From Chloroflexota bacterium (GTDB lineage: Bacteria > Chloroflexota > Dehalococcoidia > SM23-28-2 > RBG-16-64-32), in NCBI GenBank assembly GCA_022564695.1, contig JADFKX010000123.1, positions 1-6,185 of the forward strand: a stretch of DNA of 6,185 nt, given 5' to 3'. The notes under the pieces are model-generated. The model saw only the letters and a list, made by a program, of their open reading frames with translations. It ran no database searches and was not told the DNA's origin. Position 1 is the stretch's first letter, and every line of letters starts with the position of its first letter. Below are positions 5,466-6,185 of the stretch, in pieces. A program made the translations under genes and the position numbers.

Positions 5466-6185
5466 ATGAACGCATCATCCCGAAACTTTGCTGGCGTTGC
5501 TGGCGGTGAGCAGGTCGTTCAAAACACCGACGTTGAGCAATTCACCGCGAAGTTCGGGGGCGAAGTGCTCCGTCCTGACGACACGGGGTATGACGAAGCC
5601 CGAACAGTCTGGAACGGAATGGTGGACAAGCACCCCGGCCTTATTGCCCGCTGCACGGGCACGCAGGATGTCGTTGCCTGCGTGAATTTCGCCAGAGATC
5701 ACGAAGTCATGGTGTCCGTGCGCGGGGGAGGGCACAACTACGCGGGAAAGGCTGTGTGTGACGGCGGTTTGATGATTGATCTCTCGCCCATGAAGGGCGT
5801 GCAGGTGGACAGCGAGGGACGGACGGTACGTGCACAAGCGGGGCTCCGACTCGGGGAGCTTGATCGGGAGACGGCGAGGTTTGGTTTGGCAACGACGCTA
5901 GGCGTGAACACCGATACTGGCATTGCGGGTCTAACTCTCGGTGGTGGCAACGGGTGGCTCGCCGGGAAGCATGGGCTTGCCTGTGACAACCTGCTCGCGG
6001 CGGAAGTGGTTACCGCTGACGGTGCGGTGCGCGAAGTGAACGCCGAACAGGATAACGATCTGTTTTGGGCCTTGCGCGGCGCGGGGGCGAACTTCGGTGT
6101 CGTCACGTCGTTTGAATACGCGCTGCACCCTGTAGATACGGTCTTGGGCGGCTTACTGGTCTTTCCACTCTCGGCAAAAGTCTTG
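5466..6185 (+). CDS. FAD-binding oxidoreductase, berberine-bridge / 6-hydroxynicotine-oxidase-like, 3'-truncated by the window edge
   Basis: 240 codons are open from ATG 5466 to the window end; complete relatives are about 450-500 residues, so about half is seen. The visible part is the FAD-binding (PCMH-type) domain. 'LIARCTGTQDVVACVNFAR' (59-77) is the usual strand-helix lead-in. R86-G-G-G-H90-N-Y-A-G carries the histidine that in this family binds FAD covalently through its 8-alpha position. GIAGLTLGGGNGWLAGKHGL (152-171) with CDNLL, then VVTADG (181-186), and LFWALRGAGANFGVVTSFEY (199-218) are strongly conserved family blocks. The second covalent Cys, which bicovalent members carry just before 'TVG-x-x-G', is replaced by N148/T149, so a single His linkage is expected. 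Members oxidise alcohols, amines or ring carbons with O2 and release H2O2; the substrate is unknown. The C-terminal substrate and BBE domains lie outside. Codons include more CAA, GTT and GGT than the transporter genes. Confidence 0.93.
   Translation, partial: MNASSRNFAGVAGGEQVVQNTDVEQFTAKFGGEVLRPDDTGYDEARTVWNGMVDKHPGLIARCTGTQDVVACVNFARDHEVMVSVRGGGHNYAGKAVCDGGLMIDLSPMKGVQVDSEGRTVRAQAGLRLGELDRETARFGLATTLGVNTDTGIAGLTLGGGNGWLAGKHGLACDNLLAAEVVTADGAVREVNAEQDNDLFWALRGAGANFGVVTSFEYALHPVDTVLGGLLVFPLSAKVL

Overview
The window reads as a piece of a high-GC bacterial chromosome or metagenome contig. Coding regions favour G or C in the third codon position, and in the transporter genes especially C. No rRNA or tRNA is present, and nothing fixes the phylum. 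The style (peptide-type ABC transporters, class I P450 with its own ferredoxin, berberine-bridge-like oxidoreductase) suits environmental Chloroflexota or Actinomycetota, but that is a guess.

Region 1 (1-3261, + strand) is the downstream part of a dipeptide/oligopeptide/nickel-type ABC importer operon: the C-terminal part of a family-5 substrate-binding protein, then a DppB-type and a DppC-type permease. The permeases are only 8 nt apart. No ATPase gene follows, so the nucleotide-binding subunits lie upstream of the window or elsewhere in the genome.

Region 2 (3262-3350) is a short convergent gap with two weak hairpins and no U-tract.

Region 3 (3351-4826, - strand) is a compact redox operon. 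A sigma70-type promoter (TTGACA, 17 nt, TAACTT) with a dyad TTAGC-N4-GCTAA at the expected start of transcription drives a cytochrome P450. Its stop overlaps by 1 nt (TAGTG) the GTG start of a 65-residue CxxHxxC...CP ferredoxin, presumably its electron donor. No ferredoxin reductase is in the window.

Region 4 (about 4827-5453) has no intact gene that I recognise. It holds what look like gene remnants: an N-terminal msrA-like fragment (+) that collides head-on with an N-terminal response-regulator fragment (-), then a small reverse-strand ORF that appears frameshifted. Imperfect direct repeats flank that small ORF. This is the most unusual part of the window and suggests a rearrangement scar or an assembly junction.

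Region 5 (5454-6185, + strand) starts a FAD-linked oxidoreductase of the berberine-bridge/6-hydroxynicotine-oxidase type with a strong Shine-Dalgarno. It runs off the window after 240 codons.

I see no CRISPR array, intact mobile element or clear new system. The P450 promoter/operator and the remnant junction are the best leads.
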